A DNA stretch of 64,000 bases from Diaporthe sp. PMI_573. Lineage: Eukaryota > Ascomycota > Sordariomycetes > Diaporthales > Diaporthaceae. Below the pieces are notes generated by a model. The model saw nothing but the letters and a program-made list of their open reading frames with translations, was not told the origin of the DNA and ran no database searches. Made by a program: the position numbers and the translations under genes. The DNA lies in contig JAJTUP010000021.1 of the NCBI GenBank assembly GCA_021399435.1, positions 930,001-994,000 of the forward strand. The letters run 5' to 3'. Positions 43,760 through 54,227 of this stretch are shown here, piece after piece (the first letter of the stretch is position 1; every line of letters begins with the position of its first letter).

Positions 43760-44583
43760 TCAACGGGAGCTCGGGTGATTGTAGTACTCGGGGTAGCACC
43801 CTGAGCAGCCAAGCAACCATTTGCCAATCAGGACTCCACCAATGTAGTTAAGCAGCACGCCCAAGACTATGGATACGCGCTCGGGGCCGGGCAGGGCCCT
43901 TACCACGCCGCCACGGTGCATGAACAACAAGGTCTGGAAGGGACTCGGCTTCACACCAAATCTTTTGCAGTCGTCTCGGTAGCCCCAGACGTTACCTGGC
44001 CGAAAACACACGTACAAAGCGCCAGTCAGCCTCGGCCAGCCCTAGCCCTGCATTTGCCGCTCCCATACTCTGGGAGAACAAGCAAAAAAAGAGAAAAGAG
44101 GAAAGAAAGCAGAAAGCAGAAGGCAGCACGCTACTCACGGAAATAAGCCTCGTCCGTGTCCCGGGACGCCGGGTCCAGCACGAACTCCAGGACCAGCCCG
44201 TCCTGCCCGCTCGCGTTGCAGAAGGTGTGGGCCGTCCGGCGGGGGATGACAACCACCTCGCCCGCCGAGGCGAGCGTCTCCGTGCTGCGGCCGCGGCCGC
44301 CATTGCCGAGGGTGAAGCGCGCCGTTCCGCTCAGGACGTGAAAGGTCTCGTCCTGCCACAGGTGGCGGTGCAAGGGGGGCGCGAGCGACGAGGTCGCGCC
44401 GCCGTGGGGTAGCCCCAGCAGCGCGGCCTCGCGGTCTGAGACTGCCTGTGGGAGGCGGTTGAGGACGAGGTAGCGGTGTGTTGGGGGCCTAAACTCGGCT
44501 GTGGAGCGGCCGCTGTCGAGTGCTATGCTGTCCAGGTGCGAAATGGGAGTCCTTGGGACGCGGCGTGCTAGGAAGGACAGCAT
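43760..44583 (-). CDS. Cupin-domain protein with C-terminal hydrophobic segment
   Basis: Two exons on the minus strand, 44583-44139 and 43995-43760, with a 143-bp intron, give 226 residues. Cupin motif 1 is visible as HRHLWQDETFHVLSGTARF (His-x-His, Glu, Gly) and motif 2 as GEVVVIPRRTAHTF (Pro, His), so a metal site in a small beta-barrel is expected. Splicing restores EAYFR-NVWGYRDDCKRFG, a block I associate with fungal single-domain cupins of unknown substrate. Residues ~190-210 (VSIVLGVLLNYIGGVLIG) form a likely membrane helix near the C-terminus. Enzyme activity cannot be assigned. The ATG at 44583 gives MLSFLARR; no upstream ATG in frame was needed. Confidence 0.78.
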
Positions 44584-45133
44584 TATGCCGTGGGTAGAGC
44601 GGGTTGTTTTTGGGATGTGTCACATCACGGCTGGATAGCTTTCATGTGTGTCTGGTTTCGTGGTTGGAAAAGAAGCAATCATGTATTGAAATGGCGAGGG
44701 GGGACTGTGCGTGGTCAAGATTTCTAATCCAAGCCAATCTCTACTCCCTCCCCCACTTGTTCAGTCTGACATTTTGATATTGATTGCGGTAACAAACGCC
44801 AGTTGTTGGACCCAAGGTTTCAAAACACATAGGTGCTGTAGCGATGATAGATAGATGCCTGGGTCCATCATTTCCCCCCGGGTGGGCTGTTGCGACAGGT
44901 CGTTTTGGAAATACGAGACATCATTCCCTGTGCTCGTCTGGACGGGAAGGGGACCTGTGTGCCAAACGGACTCCCCTCCCAACCAGGGTCCCTTTGTTGT
45001 CGTCTGCTTCGGCACGGGTGCAGTTTCAACTACAGCAAGTATCCCGCCGAGGAAAAGCAGCTACTGCAGCCCGCCGCAGACCGACCCAGACTGGACCATA
45101 TCAGACCCTGGAAACACCTGCAATCCCAAATTG
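44584..45133. other. Spacer upstream of tRNA gene
   Basis: About 550 bases containing the cupin promoter on the minus strand. No protein gene recognised. Confidence 0.4.
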
Positions 45134-45239
45134 GTGACGGTAGAGTAGTGGTACAACTCGCCTCTCTCCCACTTGGGAATTCCATTTCCAGACGCAAAAG
45201 GGCCAGGAGGAGACCCGGGTTCAAACCCCGGCCGTCGCA
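45134..45239 (+). tRNA. tRNA-Gly (anticodon CCC) with a 33-nt intron
   Basis: The cloverleaf can be drawn by hand. The acceptor stem GTGACGG pairs with CCGTCGC through one T-G wobble; the discriminator is A. The D-arm is GAGT...ACTC with GG in the loop. The anticodon stem CCTCT/GGAGG contains one T-G pair, and the loop reads C-T-CCC-A with the intron (45172-45204) inserted after position 37, the canonical place. The variable loop is AGAC. The T-arm is CCGGG-TTCAAAC-CCCGG. The intron begins CTTGGG, which can pair with the anticodon as in normal pre-tRNAs. Anticodon CCC reads GGG codons. Confidence 0.92.
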
Positions 45240-45244
45240 ATCTC

Positions 45245-45250
45245 TTTTTT
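45245..45250 (+). terminator. RNA polymerase III terminator of the tRNA
   Basis: A run of six T residues starts five bases after the tRNA discriminator base. This is the normal Pol III stop signal. Confidence 0.85.
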
Positions 45251-45548
45251 GCACGAGAGTAAAAGAAAGCGCAAGACCAGGAGGCAGACGCAGAAAAGCT
45301 TTGGTCCAAAGTGACATTCATTGTTGTCTTTCTGAGGCTGGCTGGGAGAGGAGTCAAAGTACGAGAGGAGAGACACGTCTAACCCTGGCATGATATCAAG
45401 CTCCCGACGGCCATCAACAGGAGCTTCCCTTTTTGGTGTACCTTTTGTTTTCAAGCACATACACATCCTCTTAAGGGATACACAACTCTGGTCAACGTCC
45501 CCCGAACTTGGCACGGCTCGTCAACTGGCACATAATCTGCGACCCATC

Positions 45549-46324
45549 TCAGAACTCAACGACATTAACAACCGTCTCGCTGACGTAGCCCACGGCACCG
45601 TCGCCCCAGATGCCGACCACGGCCATGAGGAAACCCAGGCCTGCCGTCGCAGTGGAGACAACCTGCTTCTTCAGGAAGGCCTCGACCTCGCCGCGGACCT
45701 CCTCGCCGTTGACGTTGTTGTCGGCTGCCGCGGCGTCGTCCTCGATGCTCCTGTCGCTGGCCGAGTCGCTGTGGGCGTCGGAGCCGCCGATGACGTCGTA
45801 GCTCGCCTCCATGCGCCGGGTGGCCGAGCGGTCCTTGCGGGCGCCAGCAGGTGGCGACTGCCGTTGCGCGGGCGTGTGGGGGTGGGCAAACAGGTACGGG
45901 GCGACGAAGTCGGACACGCTGAGGCGGGAGACGGCGACGAGCGCCGATGTGTAAAGCAGGTAGGGGTGGCGGGCGGATCGGGGGGACAGGGTGAAGGCGA
46001 GGAAGAATGCGGTGCTGGAGATGCCGGCGAGGGTGCGCAGGTGCGTCCTCGCTGTCGTGGCGAGGGACCGGAATGCCTTGGCGGCGGTGCTAGCGGAGGG
46101 CAGGGCGAGGAGTGTCGGGACGGTCAGGGTGGACAGGGTGTAGGACAGGCCCTGGATGGAGGCATGGTCAGCATGGTCAACATGAGCACCTCCTGTGGGG
46201 TCCCAAGTGCGGGGGATGTCAAGGTGCCCGACGACCCTGATGAGTGAGGAAACCAACTCACCGTCAGCAGTCCCAGTGACACGGTACCGACGAACTTGAG
46301 CGTAGAAACTCCCCGTGAAGCCAT
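45549..46324 (-). CDS. ATG33: Autophagy-related protein 33-like (mitophagy factor)
   Basis: Two exons on the minus strand, 46324-46262 and 46151-45549, with a 110-bp intron, give 221 residues. Exon 1 codes MASRGVSTLKFVGTVSLGLL and joins to GLSYTLSTLTVPTLLALPSA. The pattern of hydrophobic segments (~8-35, then ~65-95 with LAFTLSPRSARHPYLLYTSA, then a last one at ~190-210 with TAGLGFLMAVVGIWGDG) matches what I recall for fungal Atg33-type proteins. In yeast Atg33 sits in the mitochondrial outer membrane and is needed for selective mitophagy in starved cells. Between the helices is an acidic Ser/Asp/Asn loop. The family assignment is from memory of the N-terminal wording; an unrelated small membrane protein remains possible. 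Confidence 0.65.
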
Positions 46325-46568
46325 GATGACGGGGGACAATGTGCCTTGGTGTTTAGTGCATCTGGTGCGAGATGGTTGGAAGGGAAGACTGTGGTCTTCC
46401 CGTCGAAGGGTCAAAATCACCTCCGCCATCGACATGATTGGCTGACCTACGATAAGCGTGGAACTGTCGAGAACCAGACGTCATCCCGCCCTCCGCTGGC
46501 CCCGCTGCTGATGAGCTCCAGGATGGCCCGTGCAGCAGTGAAGTGACAGTGGCGGCCGTGCACCTCGG

Positions 46569-48433
46569 TCACTTCTCGTCAGCCTTGTTCTGCTCCACAA
46601 CACCGCATTCCCCACAGGCATCTGAAGTATTCCGCTCGTTCCTGCTCTCGCGCAGGACTAACAGGCGAATCACAATTACACCGATGATGGCCGCAAGCAC
46701 AAAGCCGAACGTTGCCGGGAATCCGTAGCCTGAACATCGGGTCAGCTCTGCCTCTCGTCCTGAGCTCGACTAAGCATTGCGAAATTAGGAGAACCCACGA
46801 AAGTCAGGCGCCATGGTCTGCGGGAAGATCACAATAGGGATCCAAGCATCAAAGGCATACTGCATGCCGTTCATGCTGCTGATGACCAGGGCGCGCTCTT
46901 CGTTGTCTCCAGCACACACTTCATTTGCCCACGTATAACTATTGGCGCCGTCAGCATATCCCCCAGGGTCTTCAAAATACGCTCTGAGCTTCCTCACAAG
47001 ACTGCTGTCATCAGATGCACACTGCTAGTGAGAAATGCAAACTCCTTCAACGGAACACTGGAAGGCCACACGGCGAGGATTCCGTTCGGTATCAACCCGA
47101 GTAGCTGGTTAACGGTGTCAGCAGACAAATGCCAGAGGCAAGGTTGGTCGTACTCACCAATGGACCTAGTATCAAGGCAAATCTGCTACCTGTGTAGTCA
47201 GACAGGAATCCCCACAAGATGACACATGCCGCACTGATCAGCTTGGATCCAGTTGGTATCACATTGCGATCCACGACGGAGAAATGTTCCGACTTCAACC
47301 AGATCCCAAAGTACCCTCCAGCCTGGCAGGATAATCCGTACAGCTATTCCAGAAAATCAGTCTATATCGGTGCGCTTGTAGCGTCCAACAATGCTGACGG
47401 CACTTACAACGTAGCCGGGAACAAAGGCATACCATCTCCATTTAGACAGAACGCGCTTGAACGTCTGGAGATCTACACCTCTAGGAGCTGCCTTTCCGGC
47501 TTTTGTGACACGGGAAATCGCCAACTCACACTCCTGGGGGGTTAGAAACTTTGCTTTGGTCGTGTACGGTGTGTCCGGAAGAACAAAGTAAGTCGCAACC
47601 CCGACGGGAATGGTCATACACTGTTTGTCCGTGTCAGCAGGCTTCATCGTCAGAACCCGATAACGAAACTGAGGTGAAATCATACCCCGCAGATGATGTA
47701 GAGCCACCTCCATCCAGCAAGACCATGCCGCCCATTCAGACTTTCGTAGACAGCAGCTTGCAAATACCCACCAAAGGCAGACCCAAGTGGAGCCGTCACG
47801 TGAAAGATGGCGACCCGCTTAGCCAGCTCAGTCTTGGTGTACCAACTCCCCAGCACGTAAAGAAGGACCGGGAAGAAGGAGCTTTCGAAGAGGCCGACCA
47901 GGAACCTGAACGCATAGAGCTCGCCGACATTATGCATGCCTGCCTGCGCAAAAGTCCATACGCCCTGCATTTACACCGAGAGAGTCAGCATTACCGCACT
48001 CGCTCACTCAACAGCCGCAAGGCGTCGCCAGGCTCGTGAACAGCCCCGGGGAACAAGACACGAGAGCGCGGAAGCTTACCCATCCAACCTCCATAAAAAC
48101 AAGCCACACGCTCGGCCGAATCTTCTGTACGATGAGTGTACTAGGAACCTGCATGACAGCGTAGGCACACGTATACGCCGTTTGGGCGTAAGTGTACTCA
48201 TTGCCATACATGGCTAGATCTTCCTGCATACCCGAAACATAGGCATTTGCCAAGTTTCCCTGATCAAGGTACTTCATGAAGAAGCCAAGGCAGCCGATGG
48301 TGAGGATGGACCAGTCCAGCTTGCGCAGGAGCCTGCGCTCCTCGGACGTCTTGAGGTGCGTGTCGGTGTCCCAGATAAAGGAGCGAAACGACCGCGAGGG
48401 TGGCTTCTTCTCCTGCGGCTCAGTGTCGGCCAT
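46569..48433 (-). CDS. MFS anion:cation symporter (pantothenate/allantoate permease-like)
   Basis: Seven exons on the minus strand: 48433-48080, 47964-47686, 47620-47408, 47343-47158, 47104-46998, 46938-46799 and 46729-46569, giving 479 residues. The first helix block, FMKYLDQGNLANAYVSGMQ, and EDLAMYGNEYTYAQTAY are characteristic of the Dal5/Tna1/Liz1 family, which imports organic anions such as pantothenate, nicotinate or allantoate with protons. Later blocks fit: GLFESSFFPVLLYVLGSWY, GWRWLYIICG, and TWANEVCAGDNEERAL, a conserved segment of the family. The C-terminus is charged (VEQNKADEK) and cytosolic. Substrate is uncertain; the YxxxN-rich first half resembles pantothenate carriers most. 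None of its introns resembles the repeated intron families. Confidence 0.87.
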
Positions 48434-48571
48434 GGTCTTCCGTGCTAGGGGCTCGATATAAACAGAACGGCGACGAACCTGTTGAGATAAAGATTCTGCG
48501 GGCGCAGGACTTTCAGGAGGCCTTGTTCATTTCACACGGACAATCGCTCCGGGTGCAGCCTGAGCGTCCTC

Positions 48572-48610
<39 letters not shown>

Positions 48611-49305
48611 AGATCGGCACCGGCGTACTCCGTACGGTAATCCCCTCCGAGTCACATCAGCAGCCGCCGATGGCATCAGATATCCACGGCAGGAGATCAT
48701 CGCGGGGTTGTGGTCCCGAACGAGACAAGCCGGCCCACGAGCCCGCATGCAACAGGCCCTCTTATCAGCCTCCCCATCCTCTCCGCGAGGCAAGCGGAAA
48801 GGTCGATGCAACATCGCTGCCGGCCCTTGGGCCAATCTACGCCAGCGCACAACTCCATTGGGGTGGTTCACGGTCGCGGGGTGACCAAGACGCAAAGCGG
48901 CGAGATAATGGCGAGCTCGCCCTAGTACAGTGCCGGAACGGTGTGTCGCCACGGCAGCTTGGCATGTGCCTCATTTCCCATGCATACTATGTGCATGGGA
49001 AGAAACTACCGGGGCTGCCAATAGAAGTATGACTGTAACGCGTGCCTAAGTTCTGAGTGTGTGATATCTGTAAGTTGCTGTTCTGGACTTACAGTAGCAT
49101 TCCTCCTGGAAAAGAAGACTGAATTGCTGCGATCGCACCATCAGAAACCTCGTCGTATCAGACCTCGGCCCCCGAACAGTACTGAACCTTGTCTCGATAT
49201 CTCGATGTGAGCCCTTCCTATTCACGCAGAGTAGACCCCAGAAGATCTCACGCCCGCTGTTCATATTTACAGTCTTCATCTTGCAATACAAGACCGCTTG
49301 TCCGA
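48434..49305. other. Upstream region of the symporter with TA microsatellite
   Basis: About 870 bases with the symporter promoter on the minus strand. It includes an uninterrupted AT repeat at 48573-48607. No gene recognised. Confidence 0.45.
48573..48607. repeat. (AT)n microsatellite
   Basis: About 17 perfect AT units, roughly 140 bases upstream of the symporter start codon. Confidence 0.95.
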
Positions 49306-51144
49306 TCAGCTTAAACGATCGACTTTGCGTGCAAAGACCGATTCCCACCGACGCAGGAAGTTGCTCCCTTGCCCTTGAAAGCATTCCCACGCCGGTCGAC
49401 AGGTGAAGAAAATTGTGTGGTCTGGCTGTTCATCACCGGCAGAATCCCACAATTCGCTGCAATCGGTATTAGCGTCTGCTCCGTTCAGGTCCGTCACTAC
49501 GCCACGGGGGTACAGAAGGTCGGGAGGAAATCGATGTTGGTGTACTCTGTTTCTGAAGAGCCATAAACCCGCAAACCGAAGGTCCAACCTCGGGAACTGA
49601 AGCAGATGGCTAAGAAAGTCTCGCCACTCTCTATTGGTCCCGGAATTCCGCGGATCAGCTTCGTATACCGCTTGGACAATGTTTGTTGCCAAGGAAGGCG
49701 GCCCAGAATCCAGGTGAAGCTCTTTCCGAACGAAGGGGTTTCCCTAAAATTCCTCGCATTACAAGGCCAAATAGCACTACGTGCATCGACGCCATCAATC
49801 CACGTAAGGTGGAAAGTGACTCCATTCCGGGCCGGCCTGATAAAGGCTCGAGACTTTCTCAGAGATTCGTGAAAGTCATCGCTGATCGATTCCAGCATGA
49901 TTGCTCGAACGGCCATCGGGGAGACACCATAGTGATCAAGCCAAAGTTGCTTTTCGTCAGATAGCTGGCTGGCTGTGTGATGAGATGAGATTCGCCGTCC
50001 TTGCTGTCGTCCGTTTCCATTGTCAGATGCATGCTGTCAAACTGCTGATCCGTGGTTTTGAGTATCAGCCCACCGCGGATTTTGGATGGCCCTAATCGCT
50101 TTCCATTCTCCAGAAGACCGAGGCGGAGGCTTTTGATGAACGAAAAAGAAGTCAGGCTCTGAAGAGCGAGAGGACAACAAAACCTACGCCCCGTGCTGAC
50201 GACCCTAAGCGCCATGCTCCGTGCTTGTCGCAAACACGAGGCAAGATGCCTGGGGTAATCCATCAAATGCTTATTCGCTCCACTGGCGGTAAAATAAATA
50301 GCTGATCGATCTCTGGATGCTTTGCCCACTGAAGCGAGTAATTACCTCGTCCACGCCAAGAAGCTTCCTCTGGAAGCCATCCGCCAATATGGATCCTCAG
50401 GCTCTGAAGTTTCATGTGTGATTTGATGAACGCTGCCATCTTGCCCCACATCGCAATATTCGGCTCGCGAAAGTGTTCCTCCTCATCAACCCTGGGCAGG
50501 ACCCCAGGTATGAATTCCTGATGCAGGGACATGGAGCTCAATGTACGTGATCTCCTTTACTATGGCCGGGGAGCGATCTTGGAGGAAACAACATGCGGCA
50601 TGTGCGGCACTGATGTCCCACGCCGCGTTGTAGTCGTGAATCTGGTTGCACGTGCAGAAGGTGAAGCAGTTCTCTTTGTAGAAGATGGGCTCTGCCTCTT
50701 TGCGGGCCAGGTGGCAGGTGAGGAGGATGTCCAGTTGTGGTCTCGGATGATACGAGTCTCAGAACTTTGCGGCTCCCTTTAAGCCCAAATTCCCCGCAGT
50801 ATACTCGGCCCAGTCGTTGTGGCATCGACGAGGGCTGAAGTACGTTCCCACATCCGCCTCCTCCCCGATTCCGCCATCGCCCAGGACGGAGCAGTACTCG
50901 ACGTGTTGTTTATCGAACTCCCGACACCCTTCTTGTCGGCCAATCCTTTCTCTCTGCCCTAAGCTGGGCAAATGAGGAGCCGGTAATTTGTGAAGGAGAT
51001 GTAGACCTTGTTTGTGACTAGCAAGTCACTCCAGATCTCGGTACGAATCTCTGGTGGCAAAGAAAACAGCAGGGAATCTTCTTGCACGGACGTTTGGCAT
51101 TTTAGTGGAATGGTCGTTGGAAGGAATCGATGAAGCTGTTTCAC
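49306..51144 (-). pseudogene. Decayed 2EXR/F-box-like gene
   Basis: On the minus strand, family-like blocks follow one another but in changing frames. LLFSLPPEIRTEIWSDLLV (near 51075) is the 2EXR/F-box-like start. Next come GREFDKQHVEYCSVLGDGG-type text and NLGLKGAAKF, then a TGA at 50761-50759. The same frame resumes at once with PQLDILLTCHLARKEAEPIF and YKENCFTFCT, so the TGA interrupts one domain. Near 50490 the reading must jump frame to VDEEEHFREPNIAMWGKM and then to SFIKSLRLGLLENGKRLG. No splice signals explain these changes convincingly, and no ATG opens the first block. The parts are in the right order and spacing for one protein of ~500 residues. A poorly modelled multi-intron gene is the alternative. 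Confidence 0.55.
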
Positions 51145-51769
51145 CGGCCGGGTGGTCAGAGGCCGATATGATCGGGCTGTTCGGGCGGCGCGCCACTAGC
51201 CACGTCGATGTCGATGAAGAAAGCCTTCTTGGGAAACCATCTTGGATTGCTTTCGACAGCTTCGGGCAAGTCCCTAATCGAAGCCATTGCCTTCTAAGCT
51301 GGAAGGCAAACATCTTCCCGTCAATGTAGTGAGTATTTGATTGTTGATATATCCTGAGGTGTTGGTTGTGAAGAAACGACTCCATGATGTTGTATTTTCA
51401 GTTCCATGAGCTCCAGCTGGCTTGGGTCGACTGATCTTTGGCAGCAGTTATGACCTCCGCAAGCAATCACATTGGCACAGAAGTCGCGCCTGCTCGGCCG
51501 AAATTTGAGCCATCGAACACAGTGAGTGAAGTTGATGGGGTATCATGGTTGATTGCAGGCACTGTGATATTATATTGATCGAACATATCTTCGAACCGTA
51601 CAAATTCATCCTTGAATCTTTGATCCCAAACCATGTACGTTAATAAAATGCTTTGAGCTAGGTAGGCATACATCATGTAAGTCAGACACACTGGCAGTAG
51701 CCGGGCCTTCCCGGTATAGCAAATGGAGCTCAGCGGAGAGACTTGTTGAGCCCGCAGTCAACAGGTAAC
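51145..51769. other. Spacer between decayed gene and Jen-type transporter
   Basis: About 625 bases. It has a short minus-strand frame (51467-51691) without a recognised motif. Nothing supported. Confidence 0.35.
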
Positions 51770-54227
51770 TCAAACTATCTGGTTCGATGTATTCTCCCTG
51801 TTCCTCTCCGCCTCCCCGATACGCTTCACCTCAGCAGCGTCAGCGAGGTCCTCGTCGCTGAGGCCCATACCCATCCTCTCCCGGCGATGAATGGCCTGCT
51901 CGATGGTCTCCTCGCCCGCGATTTCACGCACGTCCGCATCATGCTCGACCTCGAACTTGCGGCGCAGATGCTCGGGGCCGAGAAATGTCAGAAGGATCAC
52001 GTAGGCGTACACACAGCCCACTGCAGCATTCAGAGTCAGTTATCAGAGCACCAAGGGAGCAGTTTCATACAAATAGGGGAAATAAAGGGCCACACTGTGG
52101 CCATAGCCAATCTTAAACCACCAACGTAATAAGATCTTCGAGGCCAGGCCACACATGGGAGGGATTCCTTCTTGAAGGGGTTAAGACTGTATCCAAAAGC
52201 TGCTTACTGAAGATGCATATGACCTTGCCGTAACCGTAACGCTTGACGTCGCCCTTTGGCGGGAGCGGGAACCGCTCGCCGATGGTGGCCTCGATGGTCG
52301 AGCTCGCAGAGCTGACGAGGTTTCCCAGCTGATACGAGGTCCCCACCACGAAGGTCCGGAATGCACCGGGAGACAGCTCCATAAGATGGATCGGGATGAC
52401 GCCCCAAGCACCCTGCACGCAGAACTGCTCAAAAAATGCCGCCGCAATAACCCGCTCGTTCTCGACGAAGCTATAAGGGTATAGGAGCGCACCACCAACG
52501 ACGCAGATCACGATGATGCTGAGTCTGCGGCCAAACGACTGCGATAGGAAGCCGACAACAGTGCCGCCGGTCATTGCTCCCAGGTTGGCGACCACTTGTG
52601 TAACCGTGACCTCATTCTCGTTAAACTCAAACTGGTTCTTAAGCATCGTCGGGTACAAGTCCTGGCTACCGTGGCTCATGAAGTTGAACCCAGCCATCAG
52701 GAGGACAAGGTATGTGAGCAGCAACCAGTGTCTCCGCAGAGCGACTTTGCCCTCCTGGAGGAAGGTTTTTGACACGCTGGACCCGCTGGCCTGCGCGGTG
52801 CGGCGCACAGACTCTCGCTGCTGGTGCACGTTCGTCTCGGGCAGCATCAGGCGGAAGAGGATGATCAGAACCGGCGGGCATGCGCCAAACCAGTACAGAG
52901 GTCTCCAGGAATGTGGGGTGGTGTCGACTCTGCAATATTACGTTAGTCCTGCTACGGATCCTGAAGTGATGCGTTCTGAAACACTCCAAAACATGAAAGA
53001 CGGGGATCCGTAGAAGGAGAAGAATGATACTGACAGACCACGTGCAAAAGCAGCGGCGAGCAGGTAGCCAAAAGCATAGCCTTGCTGCAATATACCGGAC
53101 ATCAAACCACGAGTCTCCTCGGGCAGATCTTCCAGTGCAGTAGCTGCAGCATTGCCGTACAGACCGCCCATGGCTATACCAAACAAGGCCCTACAAGCGA
53201 GGAACTGGTCGTAGGTGTTGCAGAAGCCGGTGCCCTAAAACCCGACGTTAGCACGCGTGCGACCACCATCCAGCCTGTCGTCATTCTCGCTGATCGAGTA
53301 CAAGCCTTGGGCCAAGGCCGTGCAGCCGTCTGTGGTGCTTTGAAGCACATTCAAATAACGGCCAACCACTCGGCTGGGTCATCCGGGAATGTGGGCAGCC
53401 AAGGCTGGCGGCGCACCTTGGCATTGGCAGATTAAGCTTCGCCAAGTTCATCGATCCACACCCCAAGGACACCCCAAGGATCGGGCTAAGGCTTCCCCAG
53501 AAAGCTTATTTTCAGGTTCGAAAATACGAGAGAAAGCACCCACTAGTTCAAGAATGATGAACAAGATGTTGTTCACGATGAAAGGCCACTTGCGACCATA
53601 ACGATCGGCCGCGATACCAAACAAAATTGAACCGACTGACCGGAACATCAACACCAGGGTGATGCCCCAGGTAATCTCGGTATTGGTCTTGCTGCTCAGT
53701 GTTAGCCCTCCGACAAGTCAATGGCCTCGTGGGAAGGTTTGAAGATGAGTAAGCGCGGGGAACGATCGCGTGCGCGATGCACCAAGGCCCGTAGCCTCTG
53801 GAATGGCGCGGTTTTACACTGAGCAGACGGGAAAAGTACTTGCCCAAATGTCTCGGCGAGGTCGCTGACAGTAAGCGAGACGGTGAAGAAATCGAAAGCA
53901 TCCCAGGTCTACACAATCCTAGTTAGCCCTTCGTTTGTTGATGCGCGCACACGCGAGTGAGGGAGTATGTTGATCCAGGAGGAGTCGCACCCAAGCGAAA
54001 AAGGCGACCAGGAAGAAAGCCCAGTGGTGGCCGTTAAGCATCATGATCAGCTTGAATGGGCTGGGAAGCTTGGACATTGGTGGCTTCAGGCTGCTGAAGC
54101 GGGATGCGATGTATTGGCCAGCCGACATGCCGTGGTGAGGAGGCTCGTCGCCCAGGTGTTCCTCAACCGGGGCTGGCCGAGTAGCGACAGGCGCATGGTC
54201 GGTGGTAGGCTTCTCGTTGTCCGACAT
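51770..54227 (-). CDS. Jen1-type monocarboxylate/H+ symporter carrying two introner-like introns
   Basis: Six exons on the minus strand: 54227-53991, 53908-53840, 53687-53544, 53234-53035, 52929-52208 and 52020-51770, giving 540 residues. The Jen family signature NxxSHxSQDxxxT is fully present as NFMSHGSQDLYPT (~320). TWDAFDFFTVSL, TEITWGITLVLMFRSVGS, FGIAADRYGRKWPF and GILQQGYAFGYLLAA give the expected MFS segments. These proteins bring lactate, pyruvate or other carboxylates into the cell with protons. The C-terminus is charged with EHLRRKFEVEHD. Intron 4 (52930-53034) is family A and intron 5 (52021-52207) family B of the repeated introns; intron 3 (53235-53543) is 309 bp, unusually long. 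Exon 3 uses an AAG acceptor. Confidence 0.92.
52021..52207 (-). repeat. Introner-like element, family B copy 2 (Jen-type gene intron 5)
   Basis: Read on the minus strand, this 187-bp intron starts GTAAGCAGCTTTTGGATAC and ends CTGACTCTGAATGCTGCAG. It matches 25103-25290 at both ends and, more loosely, through the middle. A near-palindrome GGCCACAGTGTGGCC lies inside. Confidence 0.88.
52930..53034 (-). repeat. Introner-like element, family A copy 4 (Jen-type gene intron 4)
   Basis: Read on the minus strand, this 105-bp intron starts GTCAGTATCATTCTTCTCC and keeps the core TTTCATGTTTTGGA. Its arms are a perfect 10-base inverted repeat, CTACGGATCC and GGATCCGTAG. Its 3' end has diverged to ACTAACGTAATATTGCAG. 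Splicing restores AFARGLV-DTTPHSWRPLY. Confidence 0.88.

Noticed and set aside
51467..51691. 74-codon minus-strand frame as a small gene
   Set aside because: No recognised motif and no partner exons; it lies between the decayed gene and the Jen-type gene.
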